Shown piece after piece: positions 45,673 through 57,137 of a stretch of 64,000 bases of DNA. A program made the translations under genes and the position numbers. The stretch's first letter is position 1, and every line of letters starts with the position of its first letter. The stretch covers positions 1,262,811-1,326,810 of the forward strand of contig CALYLW010000169.1 in assembly GCA_944989445.1 (NCBI GenBank), in the 5' to 3' direction. The stretch comes from Ampullaceana balthica. Its lineage: Eukaryota; Mollusca; Gastropoda; Lymnaeidae. The notes beneath the pieces are model-generated. The model worked only from the letters and a program-made list of their open reading frames with translations, had not been told where the DNA came from and ran no database searches.

Positions 45673-46464
45673 TTGTAGAACACCTTCATGTTAGTGGTCA
45701 GGCGTAGATTACCCATAATGATACTGTAACGTCACTACCAGTTAGCTCGTTAAAATCTGCACAAAGTTGCTGACCATTGGGCACAAGTTATACAAGGCTG
45801 CTGCCCACAACTTAACTTCTACTGAGCTCTATACATCAATTTGGCGTTTGTGGGAAAGAGTAAAGATGGAATTGTGGGAAATCCGTGAGATAGTGCTCGG
45901 ACCTCTGCTCATCTTTATAGGAAGCTCCACAATAAAGCGTAGCATCACCACAAACACACACACACACCCACCCACAAAACAAGCCGACCATAACCGGTCG
46001 CAGCTAGTTTTCATCCCTCCCCACCCCACCTCCCCTTTAGGGGTGCCCTCGGCGCACACCAGTGGAGTGGCGCGAAATCGCGAAATTTGTAGAGTTAGAA
46101 GCTAGCGGTAAGAGTGAGTGGTGGTGGGGCCGTCTATCGATCGTCCACACGTGGCAACACCAGTTTGGTTTGTCTGTCGGCTGGCTGGCTGAGGCTAGTC
46201 TTACTGCTGGGGAGGCAATCGCTAGAACTGCCTGGCATTTCAAACCAAGTCCATCTCTGCCCCTCCTCCCTTCCCTTACCCCAGCCCTCTTCCAACTCAG
46301 CACTCGGGTGAAAGTTAACTTTTTTTTTGCATGTGTTTGAAAACGACGATGTAACGAGGAAAAGTGGGGCTGCTGGCGGTGGTCAGTTTGGTTTAAATCA
46401 AAGTAGAGTTTCATGGGGAGACATGTGTGCGCCAGTGGTCGTGACATATAAGGGAGGCAAGTCT
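45673..46464. other. Unassigned, moderately GC-rich segment
   Basis: Several open stretches on both strands (for example 45767-46105 plus, 46037-46480 minus) show no known domain. A GTAAGA donor-like site follows gaagctagcg near 46109, but no exon can be supported. Confidence 0.5.
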
Positions 46465-46993
46465 CAGGAAGATGAGACATCTATAGAGCTTTACTCAAAT
46501 GGTAATACGACATCTATAGACCTTAACGCAAATGGTAATACGACATCTATAGACCTTTACGCAAATGGTAATACGACATCTATAGACCTTTACGCAAATG
46601 GTAATACGACATCTATAGACCTTTACACAAATGGTAATACGACATCTATAGACCTTTACGCAAATGGTAATACGACATCTATAGACCTTTACACAAATGG
46701 TAATACGACATCTATAGACCTTTACACAAATGGTAATACGACATCTATAGACCTTTACTCAAATGGTAATACGACATCTATAGACCTTTACTCAAATGGT
46801 AATACGACATCTATAGACCTTTACTCAAATGGTAATACGACATCTATAGACCTTTACTCAAATGGTAATACGACATCTATAGACCTTTACTCAAATGGTA
46901 ATACGACATCTATAGACCTTTACGCAAATGGTAATACGACATCTATAGACCTTTACTCAAATGGTAATACGACGTCTATAGAGCTTTACTCCG
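46465..46993. repeat. 33 bp minisatellite, 16 copies
   Basis: Monomer acatctatagacctttac then (g/a/t)caaatggtaatacg. The three subtypes (cgc, cac, ctc) change along the array, with the ctc type clustered in the distal half. Confidence 0.95.
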
Positions 46994-47004
46994 TAGTCAT
47001 TGTT

Positions 47005-47395
47005 CAATTAACGGACATTCTGTTGCTATTGTTCTTCTACGGATATTCTTTTGCTATTGTTGAGCTAACGGACATTCTGATGCTATTGTTCTTCTATGAA
47101 TATTCTGTTGCTATTATTTAGCTAACGGACATTCTGTTGTCATTGTTCAATTAACGGACATTCTGTTGCTATTGTTTATCTATCGGACATTCTGTGGCTA
47201 TTGTTTAGTTAACATACATTCTGTTCCCATTGTTCATTTAACGAACATTCTGTTGTCATTGTTCAATTAACGGACATTCTGTTGGTATTGTTCATTTACG
47301 GATATTCTGTTGCTATTGTTTAGTTAAAAGACATTCTGTTGCTATTGTTTAGTTAAAAGACATTCTGTTGCTATTGTTGAGTTATCGGACATTAT
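47005..47395. repeat. Degenerate tandem repeat of about 28 bp
   Basis: Units around acggacattctgttgctatt then gttcattt, heavily diverged. Confidence 0.85.
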
Positions 47396-48044
47396 GCAGT
47401 CTTTGGTGCTAATTGTTTCCAGTGGTACACAGTATTCTCCAAATAAAGCCGAATCCTCTGGCCGAAGTGATCATGTTGGTCTTCGTTTGATCGAACCACT
47501 TTCCATGATACTTACGTCACCTAACAGTACTTAAACACGATCACCGGAGACCTGGTCAATGTAGAACATAGAAATCAGGTTGCCGTCTCCTATATCTTGC
47601 CCCTTTTCTTCAGGTACCGAGTGGGTTTCAATCAGTACACGGTTGAGGAGATATCCGATGCCAACCAACCCGCGCCAATGTTTTGCCCACACGCCCACCG
47701 CTGGAGATATTTCTTAAATAAGAGCTTTGGACTCAAGTCTCATGGTTGGTGGTGGTTCTAAGACGCCTCAATATTTCGCCACTATTGACTCGTTGCGCTC
47801 GACTTCCCATGCGTCCGAAAACAAAATACCTTGAAAAAGAATTCAGTGGGGTGCAGCAAGGACGTTGTAGTCTCATAGAGTCTGGGTCTGTAAGGCACGG
47901 GTTGGGTTTGAATTCATTTCAAAGTAAGTCAAAGACAGAAATGGGCAGTGTAGCGTGGAGGTGGAAGATTCTTATGTTTTGTTGGTATCATTAGTATCAA
48001 GCTGAGACTGACATCTTTTTTAAAAAAATCTTATATTATATATT
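47396..48044. other. Unassigned spacer
   Basis: No supported gene or transposon. An 82-codon frame at 47746-47994 has no recognisable motif. Confidence 0.6.
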
Positions 48045-48154
48045 ACTGATCTCCTATACAGAAGAGTATTGCGCTCTTTTTTATGTCTAGTTTTGAGATT
48101 TTATTAGAGTTTTGAATGTTGATAGTTGATAGTGGGTATCTTCATGGTATAGAG
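48045..48154 (-). mobile_element. LINE-derived segment
   Basis: attttattagagttttgaat and gttgatag match the LINE region ttattagagttttaaatgtt. It flanks the array at 48366 that repeats the next part of the same LINE. Confidence 0.6.
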
Positions 48155-48363
48155 CAGGGGTGGCCAGATCTATAGTTAGTGCGAGCCATTTTAAAATATA
48201 AAAAAACTATTGAGAGCCGCATTGAAGAACTATGGTCATTAGACCTGGCTTGGAAAATCCTCCAGTAATACTTGTAACATATAATTCATAGATTGTACGC
48301 GAGCCGGAATGTGAACACAGAAGAGCCGCATGCGGCTCGCGAGCCACGGTTTGGCCACCGTTG
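48155..48363. mobile_element. hAT MITE, CAGGGGTGGCCA family
   Basis: Ends CAGGGGTGGCCAGATC and GGTTTGGCCACCGTTG, flanks gtatagag and gtttagag (7 of 8). The interior has GCCGCATGCGGCTCGCGAGCC. Confidence 0.8.
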
Positions 48364-48365
48364 GT

Positions 48366-48816
48366 TTAGAGTATAGAGTATTTTTGGGTATCTTGGCTTG
48401 CACAGAGAACCCATTCCACGCCCGAATGTTGATAGTATAGTGGGTATCTTGGCTTGCACAGAGAACCCATTCCACGCCCGAATGTTGATAGCAAAGTGGG
48501 TATCTTGGCTTGCACAGAGAACCCATCCCACGCCCGAATGTTGATAGTATAGTGGGTATCTTGGCTTGCACAGAGAACCCATCCCACGTCCGAATGTTGA
48601 TAGTATAGTGGGTATCTTGGCTTGCACAGAGAACCCATCCCACGCCCGAATGTTGATAGTATAGTGGGTATCTTGGCTTGCACAGAGAACCCATCCCACG
48701 CCCGAATGTTGATAGCATAGTGGGTGTCTTGGCTTGCACAGAGAACCCATCCCACGCCCGAATGTTGATAGCAAAGTGGGTATCTTGGCTTGCACAGAGA
48801 ACACATCCCACGCCCT
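48366..48816. repeat. 56 bp minisatellite, about 8 copies, LINE-derived
   Basis: Monomer gttgatagtatagtgggtat through cttgcacagagaacccat to cccacgcccgaat. It corresponds to the LINE stretch gttgataaagtgttgg...caacccattccacgcccgaat. Unrelated in sequence to the 56 bp array at 40.5 kb. Confidence 0.93.
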
Positions 48817-49098
48817 AATTCCAGGTGGGGAGATGAGGGGATGTGTAAGTTCTTGATCTTGCGAAAATTGTTTTTTATCCCTGTGTCTGAGTGTTGTATA
48901 AGATTGTTGTTGTTGTTGTTATATTTGATAAAAGTGAGGTGAGACTGCAATCAGGCTGGTAAGACAACAAAAGTTGTAATATCAGAGTGAACCCCCCACC
49001 CCCCGAATTATTGTTATATTTCCAAGTTACAATACGATGCCGTATGTAGTATTACCACTTGGCTCTTTGTTCGTCCATCCAAACTCTATCCTCTAGAG

Positions 49099-49285
49099 CA
49101 GTGCTTCTCAAAGTGGTGGTCCGCGGACCGGTGCCGGTCCGTGGGCCATCCGCTGCCGGTCCGCAGATGTTCTCAAAAAAAAGGACCGAAAAAATTGTCA
49201 GTTCAGGGAAAATAGTGCACCGGTCCCTGGTGCAATGGAAAAAATTCCTGCCGGTCCGCGATACTGAAATGTTTGAGAAGCACTG
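49099..49285. mobile_element. hAT MITE, CAGTGCTTCTCAAA family, copy 3
   Basis: Ends CAGTGCTTCTCAAAGTGG and TGTTTGAGAAGCACTG, flanks ctctagag and ctctagaa. Confidence 0.88.
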
Positions 49286-49293
49286 CTCTAGAA

Positions 49294-49493
49294 CAGTGGT
49301 TCCCAACCTTCTTTGGTTGGTGACCCCTTTTTATAAAAGCCATGTGACCCGCGACCCCATGAAATAAAGTATTTACAAAGTAGAGCAAATTTGCATTGCA
49401 GTGAGTATTTTTGAGTCGACAACTGTTGTCGACCCCCAGAAAACCCGTTGCGATCCCCAAAGGGGGTCGCGACGCACAGGTTGGGAACCGCTG
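49294..49493. mobile_element. hAT MITE, CAGTGGTTCCCAACC family
   Basis: Ends CAGTGGTTCCCAACCTTC and GGTTGGGAACCGCTG. Its left duplication, ctctagaa, is the right duplication of the neighbouring MITE; the right flank is ctctagtg. GTCGCGAC and CGACCCC subterminal motifs recall the SPIN-like group. Confidence 0.85.
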
Positions 49494-49545
49494 CTCTAGT
49501 GTGCCAAGAGTCTAGGGTCTGTTATTGTTAACCTCCTCCCCCCTA

Positions 49546-49980
49546 CCGTTCAGTGACCGCTACACATTTCAGCGGTTCACCGATAAAACGGCCCCGGACA
49601 AAACGGTCCCGGTTAAATCGGCCTCTGTCAAAACAGCCCTAGAGTAATAGATGGACTAATAGTAAAAAATACAATCAAATATTATATTAGTATTTTTACT
49701 CATTTAGTTCACAAGAAACAATAATCATGACTGCACAAGAAACAATTTTATAACCTTTACTCTATATGGCACAAAGTCACAATTGTTTGTTGAGAAGAAA
49801 TAATATAATAACATCACAAGAAATAATTTTACAATTTGACCACTTTCTTTAAGGGTGAAAAAGTTAACAAAAGGATAAAATGCACACAAAAAATTGTGTT
49901 AAAAAATGTAAACAATTTGCTTGGGGCCGTTTTGGCCGGTGCCGTTATGTTGGGGTCGTTTTGACGGGTCACCCATTTCA
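49546..49980. repeat. Inverted-repeat element with AAAACGGCCCC subrepeats
   Basis: The left end has several gataaaacggccccgg-type units and the right end the inverse ggggccgttttggccgg. The centre is AT-rich. No target duplication is clear, so the superfamily is unknown. Confidence 0.55.
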
Positions 49981-50081
49981 GCCCATGTATGGAAATGGGT
50001 CTCATGAAAAATATCAAATTATTGGAGCTTGATCGTTTGAAAAAAAATATTCCGACTGTGAAAGGGTAGACACGTGTTTAG

Positions 50082-50886
50082 TAGGGCTGCGGAAATTAAC
50101 GATTAATTTCTCGATTAATCGTTAAAAATTTTTTTTAACGATTAATCGACCCATCACTTATAAATGTACTGGAAGTCAAAAAGTAAAATATTTCGGACGA
50201 TAAATATAAACTAACATCCGGACGATTACACGAACATTTTGGTTTTAAACTATTGACTGACGTGAATGTTCAAAACGTTAATAAAGGATATTTTTTCCAT
50301 TGAGAAAAATCGTTTGCCTACCATGCAATGTTCCCTCTAAGTCTAAGCATCGCTGGTCCGTGTGCAAAGTTAAAAAAACAACAACTCGTGTGCAAGTTTG
50401 CACAACGTCAATTTTTTTGCAATGTTTTAAAAAATTTGCTGCGCGGTGATTCTAAACGTCTGCCTGGCGTCGGTCAAATATCTGCGCCACCGCGCTGGTT
50501 TAACGGGAACATTGCTACCATAGTTCTACCACTTCGCTTACATATCACAAGCAAACCAAACATCCACTACAATATCAGAAACTTCAGCTGAGACAATCTA
50601 AAGCTATGTGAACGATTGTTCAGCTCGGCTGGTTATATTTTAAATAAGACCCGCTCATCACTTGAACCAAATAATGACAATACACTTGTCTGTTTTGCGT
50701 TGTTGGTTAAAAGATGTCATATAAAGAAGACAGTGCAGTGTCATTTCGATTTTCGACAAGTACGTTTAACAAATGTTACTTATAACACCGTAAATTTCAA
50801 TTTTTGGATTTAATCGAAATTAACGATTAATCGTTAATTTTAAAAAAAGTTAACGATTAAATTTAAATTAATCGTTAACAGCCCTA
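50082..50886. mobile_element. hAT element, TAGGGCTG family, interrupted by a second MITE
   Basis: Ends TAGGGCTGCGGAAATTAACG and AATCGTTAACAGCCCTA, flanks gtgtttag and gtgcttag (7 of 8). Both ends repeat the palindrome AACGATTAATCGTT. The MITE at 50326-50514 sits inside. Confidence 0.82.
50326..50514. mobile_element. hAT MITE, CAATGTTCC family, complete copy
   Basis: A 189 bp element with ends CAATGTTCCCTCTAAG and TTTAACGGGAACATTG, flanks ctaccatg and ctaccata (7 of 8). It is the best copy of the family. Confidence 0.85.
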
Positions 50887-51237
50887 GTGCTTAGTAAGCA
50901 AAAGTAATTACACTATTAGCATAAACCTTACCTTTGTATTATATTTACCTTTGTATCACGCTTACCCTTCTACAGCGGCGTAGCGTGGGTATGTGCCGCC
51001 CGGGGCAGAACCCAGGTTTACCGACCCCCCCCCCTTTCCCGGAAAAATATGAAAATATAATTTTAATGATAAAGAAAGCAATAGTGAGTGCATCATACAT
51101 TTTTAGTTTGTAAATAAATACAAAACAGAAAAGCTTTCACTTCTTAAAAATAATCAGTTACTTTTTCTGTTTTTCCGTATGGCACAATCGTTATTACATA
51201 AATGTGTTGTCAGCCATACCATGCTCAATAGCAAAAA

Positions 51238-51340
51238 TAGCTGTCAAAGGGTCAATCTCGGTGCATTCGTTATTGATCGTAAATAATTTTTCATTAGCTT
51301 TATTTTAGAAAAGCTTCTTTCGCAACTGTAAGGAATATTC
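51238..51340 (-). pseudogene. hAT (TTF/ZMYM-type) transposase C-terminal fragment
   Basis: The minus strand reads NIPYSCERSFSKIKLMKNYL then RSIT, the CERSFSKLKLIKTYLRSSM dimerisation block of TTF-type hAT transposases. It continues, with a shift, into LTAIFAIEHGMADN. Confidence 0.75.
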
Positions 51341-51360
51341 CAAATAAGGTTATTATATTA

Positions 51361-51856
51361 GGAACTGTCCATCAATGACATCACGCACCTGGAGGGTAGG
51401 GGGGGGGAGGGGTTCACAAATTTTTGACGATGCGTGACACAAAAAAGGGGGGGGTGTTGTTTAAGAACTGTGACGTCACATCCAAATTCTCCACTTTAAA
51501 TAAAAGTTCCACATAAATATTTTATTCCTTACAACTGACATTTTACATGGCTTCACGAGTGTTAAGCTATTATAACGGTGTTACATGGCTTCACGAGTGT
51601 TAAGCTATTATAACGGTGTTACATGGCTTCACGAGTGTTAAGCTATTATAACGCAGCCTTACACTAAATAAACACTCAAATGACAAAAAAGTGATTTGAA
51701 ACATGCTCATTTTCAAATAGAAAATACGGCTTTTATGGGGGTGGGGGGGTGGCAAAGCTTTGTGACGTCATATTGGAGGGGGGTCTAACTTTTTGTGACG
51801 AGGTGGAGGGGGTGAAAATCGGCCAAAATCCCATGAAGTTATTTATGGATGGCCCC
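51361..51856. mobile_element. GGGGCC-family MITE, copy F
   Basis: The left end is diverged (GGAACTGTCCATCAATGACA); the right end, inverted, is GGGGCCATCCATAAATAAC. Two TGACGTCA palindromes (about 51472, 51762). A 38 bp unit, ttacatggcttcacgagtgt onwards, is present three times (51543-51653). Confidence 0.68.
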
Positions 51857-52974
51857 TTTGGCAGTGTAACTACGAGCTTTAAATATCTTAATAAACTTTA
51901 ATAAATCAATAGCTTGAAATCATTTATTCCTTTTTTTCCCACCCATCTAATCTCTATTTTGGTGAGAGATCCATGTCTAATTTGGAGAAGTTAATGTTAC
52001 TATGTTGGACACTCTCAATCTCGCAACTCTGTATATACGTGCACTTTCTTTATATCAATTAGGTTCATTAATGTTGTTGAAATTGTATTAGCTGTTATTG
52101 GACTATTAACGGATACAGCAATTTTCGCTTCTCCAAGATGAGCGGCGGACAAACTTGAATCAGTTATAATAACCAGCACATCAGCTTAGTGTTATTATAC
52201 TACTCCAGATCTTGCTTCTTTTTATTGTTTAGCAGCATTAGTATTAGAAAGCTCAAGATTCATTATGCAGTTTGAAGTTTTGGTATAAGAACGTTCACGT
52301 ATTTTAATAAAGTTTCTTCATGTTAACATTAATTTTTACTTTGGGATATTCTTTCTTTTATTTAAAATTGTTTTAACGTTTTTTCACTCCCATAAGCTAA
52401 TTAACAATAAGGAATTCGCCGCCCCAACAAAGTGCCGCCTGGTGCATTCGATCAGCGCATATTTGAAATTGTTTGAGTACAGTAATTTTCGCTTTTACTC
52501 CTGGAGCGACTATTACATTTAAAGAATCAATTAAGTTACCAGCAGATCAGTTTCACATTCTCATGCTGCTTAAACCTCAAAGTTTTTCATTTCATTAGCA
52601 TAAATATCACAATAACTCATATCCAGCATGGAATGTGAAGTTTTGGCAGTCTACATATTTTAGGATAGTTCCTTATCTTTTATTTCTTTTATCAATTTTG
52701 TAATGGTATTTTTTTTTATTTTGATAAAAAAATTTCCAATAAAAATCATTCTGAGAAGCTCATTAACGACGAGGAATTCGCCGCCCCTAACAAAGTGCCG
52801 CCCCGGGCATTTGCTACCCCCTTGCCCCCCTCTCGCTACGCCACTGCCCTTCTATTATATTTACATATGTATCCCCCTTTACTTTGTATCTTATTTTCAT
52901 ATTTATCACTCTTACATTTGTGTCATAATTACCTTAGTATCAGCCTCACCTTTATACCTTAAGCCTTAGATGGC

Positions 52975-53345
52975 TAGGACATGTTAAAAAAAATGAGCCC
53001 GGGCCGCATCCCTAAGGACCTCCTATATGGAGAACTGGCATCGGGAAAGAGGAAGACAGGTCGCCCACGTCTGCGATTTTAAGATGTCCGCCCGAGGGAC
53101 ATGAAAGCAGCCAGAATACGCACAAGCGGCTGGGAGTGAAAAGCAGAAGACCGATCTACGTGGCGCACAGTTATCAAAGAGGGCGTAAAAGTAGTCGAGG
53201 AGCGCAGGATGGAGGAGGCTATATACAGAAGAGCTAGGAGAAAGGCCAACACATTGGGAAGCACAGAACTCGTGTGTAAAAGCTGTGTTAAAGACTGTCA
53301 CTCAAGGATAGGACTGCACAGCCACACGAGGAAGTGCAACCCAAC
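52975..53345 (+). pseudogene. LINE ORF2 C-terminal remnant
   Basis: LRWLGHVKK, IPKDLLYGELASGKRKTGRP, RDMKAARIRTSGWE, TWRTVIKEGVK, then a zinc finger CKSCVKDCHSRIGLHSHTRK then C. This is the standard C-terminal tail of a LINE reverse transcriptase, with three in-frame stops. The following catcgtctcgcgagacgg is typical of the 3' end of these elements. Confidence 0.88.
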
Positions 53346-53542
53346 CCAACGGTGATGCACCATCGTCTCGCGAGACGGAAGGATGCCGATTTAGATTTTA
53401 TTTTACCCTAATAGGACCTATCCGTTATATGACCCTAAGCTTGATATTAATCGTTACTCTTTATCCGTCCGTTCCGTTGTATTACCTTTACTTTTTATCA
53501 CCCTTACCCCTATAGGACATTTACCTTTGTATTATTTATAAA

Positions 53543-55215
53543 TAAGTCTGTGAATGTTTCGAAAAGCGACTTTATATATAAGTCTGTGAATGTTTCGAAA
53601 AGCGACTTTATATATAAGTCTGTGAATGTTTCGAAAAGCGACTTTATATATAAGTCTGTGAATGTTTCGAAAAGCGACTTTATATATAAGTCTGTGAATG
53701 TTTCGAAAAGCGACTTTATATATAAGTCTGTGAATGTTTCGAAAAGCGACGTTATATAAAAGTCTGAATGTTTCGAAAAGCGAATTTATATATAAGTCTG
53801 GGAATGTTTCGAAAAGCGACTTTATATATAAGTCTGTGAATGTTTCGAAAAGCGGGTTTATATATAAGTCTGTGAATGTTTCGAAAAGCGGGTTTATATA
53901 TAAGTCTGTGAATGTTTCGAAAAGCGACGTTATATAAAAGTCTGAATGTTTCGAAAAGCGAATTTATATATAAGTCTGTGAATGTTTCGAAAAGCGACTT
54001 TATATATAAGTCTGTGAATGTTTCGAAAAGCGACTTTATATATAAATCTGTGAATGTTTCGAAAAGCGACTTTATATATAAGTCAGTGAATGTTTTGAAA
54101 TGCGACTTTATATATAAGTCTGTGAATGTTTCGAAAAGCGACTTTATATATAAATCTGTGAATGTTTCGAAAAGGGACTTTATATATAAATCTGTGAATG
54201 TTTCGAAAAGCGACTTTATATATGTCTGTGAATGTTTCGAAAAGCGAATTTATATATACGTCTGTGAATGTTTCGAAAAGCGACTTTATATATAAATCTG
54301 TGAATGTTTTGAAATGCGACTTTATATATAAGTCTGTGAATGTTTCGAAAAGCGACTTTATATATAAATCTGTGAATGTTTCGAAAAGCGACTTTATATA
54401 TGTCTGTGAATGTTTCGAAAAGCGAATTTATATATAAATCTGTGAATGTTTCGAAAAGCGACTTTATATATAAATCTGTGAATGTTTCGAAAAGCGACTT
54501 TATATATAAATCTGTGAATGTTTCGAAAAGCGACTTTATATATGTCTGTGAATGTTTCGAAATGCGACTTTATATATAAGTCTGTGAATGTTTCGAAAAG
54601 CGACTTTATATATAAGTCTGTGAATGTTTCGAAAAGCGACTTTATATATAAGTCTGTGAATGTTTCGAAAAGCGGGTTTATATATAAGTCTGTGAATGTT
54701 TCGAAAAGCGACGTTATATATAAGTCTGTGAATGTTTCGAAAAGCGAATTTATATATAAGTCTGTGAATGTTTCGAAAAGCGACTTTATATATAAATCTG
54801 TGAATGTTTCGAAAAGCGACTTTATATATAAGTCAGTGAATGTTTTGAAATGCGACTTTATATATAAGTCTGTGAATGTTTCGAAAAGGGACTTTATATA
54901 TAAATCTGTGAATGTTTCGAAAAGTGACTTTATATATGTCTGTGAATGTTTCGAAAAGCGAATTTATATATAAATCTGTGAATGTTTCGAAAAGCGACTT
55001 TATATATAAATCTGTGAATGTTTCGAAAAGCGACTTTATATATAAATCTGTGAATGTTTCGAAAAGCGACTTTATATATAAATCTGTGAATGTTTCGAAA
55101 AGCGACTTTATATATGTCTGTGAATGTTTCGAAATGCGACTTTATATATAAGTCTGTGAATGTTTCGAAAAGCGACTTTATATATAAGTCTGTGAATGTT
55201 TCGAAAAGCGACTTT
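53543..55215. repeat. 36 bp minisatellite, about 46 copies, with higher-order structure
   Basis: Monomer agtctgtgaatgtttcgaaa then agcgactttatatata. Variants (gggttt, gacgtt, gaattt, shortened tatatgtc) recur in fixed order. Matching blocks start at 53734 and 53912, 54198 and 54376, and 54912 and 55090, each pair 178 bp apart, or five monomers minus 2 bp. Confidence 0.95.
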
Positions 55216-55266
55216 ATTTATCAAGTATTGAATCCCACTTGCACAGATTATTCGTCATTGGTATTC

Positions 55267-56100
55267 CTGAAAGCCATGTGTCCCATTCAATTGTATGTAT
55301 GGCAGATCAGAGGTTCGATCTCTTACACACACGTCTGATCATGGAAGCTATGTGTCCCATTCAATTGTATGTATGGCAGATTAGAGGTTCGATCTCTTAC
55401 ACACACGTCTGATCATGGAAGCCATGTGTCCCATTCAATTGTATGTATGGCAGATCAGAGGTTCGATCTCTTACACACACGTCTGATCATGGAAGCCATG
55501 TGTCCGCACCCATTCAATTGTATGTATGGCAGATCAGAGGTTCGATCTCTTACACACACGTCTGAGCATGAAAGCCATGTGTCCGCACCTATTCAATTGT
55601 ATGTATGGCAGATCAGACGTTCGATCTCTTACACACACGTCTGATCATGGAAGCCATGTGTCCCATTCAATTGTATGTATGGCAGATCAGAGGTTCGATC
55701 TCTTACACACACGCCTGATCATGGAAGCCATGTGTCCCATTCAGTTGTATGTATGGCAGATCAGAGGTTCGATCTCTTACACACACGCCTGATCATGGAA
55801 GCCATGTGTCCCATTCAATTGTATGTATGGCAGATCAGATGTTCGATCTCTTACACACACGTCTGATCATGGAAGCCATGTGTCCCATTCAATTGTATGT
55901 ATGGCAGATCAGAGGTTCGATCCCTTACACACACGTCTGATCATGAAAGCCATGTGTCCCATTCAATTGTATGTATGGCAGATCAGAGGTTCGATCTCTT
56001 ACACACACGTCTGATCATGAAAGCCATGTGTCCCATTCAATTGTATGTATGGCAGATCAGAGGTTCGATCTCTTACACACACGTCTGATCATGGAAGCTA
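55267..56100. repeat. 74 bp minisatellite, about 11 copies
   Basis: Monomer from catggaagccatgtgtccca via ttgtatgtatggcagatcag to cacacacgtctgat. Two units carry an extra gcac near 55505 and 55585. It follows the 36 bp array almost directly. Confidence 0.95.
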
Positions 56101-56109
56101 TGTTAAGAT

Positions 56110-57130
56110 CTGCTCTATAACACGGGCTAAGTAAAGACGTTTGACTGGTATATGTTTTAGGTAAGTTGTTCTCTGACGTTTGTTTAGTGGTGCGTAACAC
56201 CACCCACTCCAAAACGGCGCGGCTACTTATTCAACTGGATTCCCACGGAGCGAGCTAGAAATCTTTTCAAGCCATGTAGGCAATTGTTAACGCACGCCTT
56301 TAACTGATGGAAAACAACGTAAAATACTTTTGCGTTTTTTTAAAATAGTTTAGTGATCCAGAAATAATAGAGTAATTGAAGAATGTAAATAGTTGTAGGA
56401 GTTCTATGACGTCAGGGAACAGCGACATCCCATATCATCACCTAACATACTAACACGAGTGTTGATTGGTTCTCGCTTGTCCAGTCTTATATTCTGTAAG
56501 ATTGAGATTACGCTCTTAAAACTTTGGCCAACACCTGGGCAATCTGCTCCATCCGCTGAGCAGTTCCACACAACAATGAGCAGGACTCGGTCCCCGCCCT
56601 TACTTTTCCCAGGCTATTTATTCCTTCCGTATCATTGGCATTCTGATTTTTAAGAAAAAAAATATTATCACCAGGAAAACACCTTTAAATCTTTATTATA
56701 ATAATTAGAAGAAGAACGTAGGCTAAGAGAGGCGCCACAAAACAAAAAACAAAAAAAACCCCAAAAAAAAACCCCATCATAATGACTGCTCCAAAAGCTG
56801 TTTTTATTGTCCAACAACTTTGAAGAGTCTTATCCCTTGGTCATTATCCTCAAATTTATATCCTACCTATAAATAATTCCCTCACACCTATAAATATGTC
56901 CACTCCATAAATAAATATTTCCACCCACACACAACGAATCCCACCGCTCCTATAAATATTTCTAACCCACCTATAAATGTCTTTACCATTTTTATAAATA
57001 TTTCCAGCCAACTATAAATATTTCCACCCACCAATAAAGATATCCACCCCACTCATAGATATTTCCACCCTGGGTTAAACTTGGAATGTAATTAATAACA
57101 CTGAAGGATGTAGTTGGCGAGTCCTGTTAT
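56110..57130. other. Unassigned spacer with a degenerate 17 bp repeat
   Basis: No gene seen. Positions 56865-57070 hold diverged units around cacctataaatatttcca. Confidence 0.7.
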
Positions 57131-57137
57131 TTTAAAG

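Larger units (their letters stand above)
50973..52846 (-). mobile_element. hAT element, GGCGTAGC family, with transposase remains
   Basis: Ends CAGCGGCGTAGCGTGGG and CTCGCTACGCCACTG, with a perfect 8 bp duplication cccttcta (50965-50972, 52847-52854). CCGCCCCGGGC-type subterminal motifs occur at both ends. It contains MITE copy F (51361-51856) and a transposase C-terminus on the minus strand. Confidence 0.88.

Noticed and set aside
46062..46109. Short exon VEWREIAKFVELEASG followed by GTAAGA
   Set aside because: No ATG, no partner exon and no recognisable protein; chance donor likely.
55267..56100. Series of 63-codon ORFs starting every 74 bp
   Set aside because: Frame is lost every unit because 74 is not a multiple of three; a repeat by-product.
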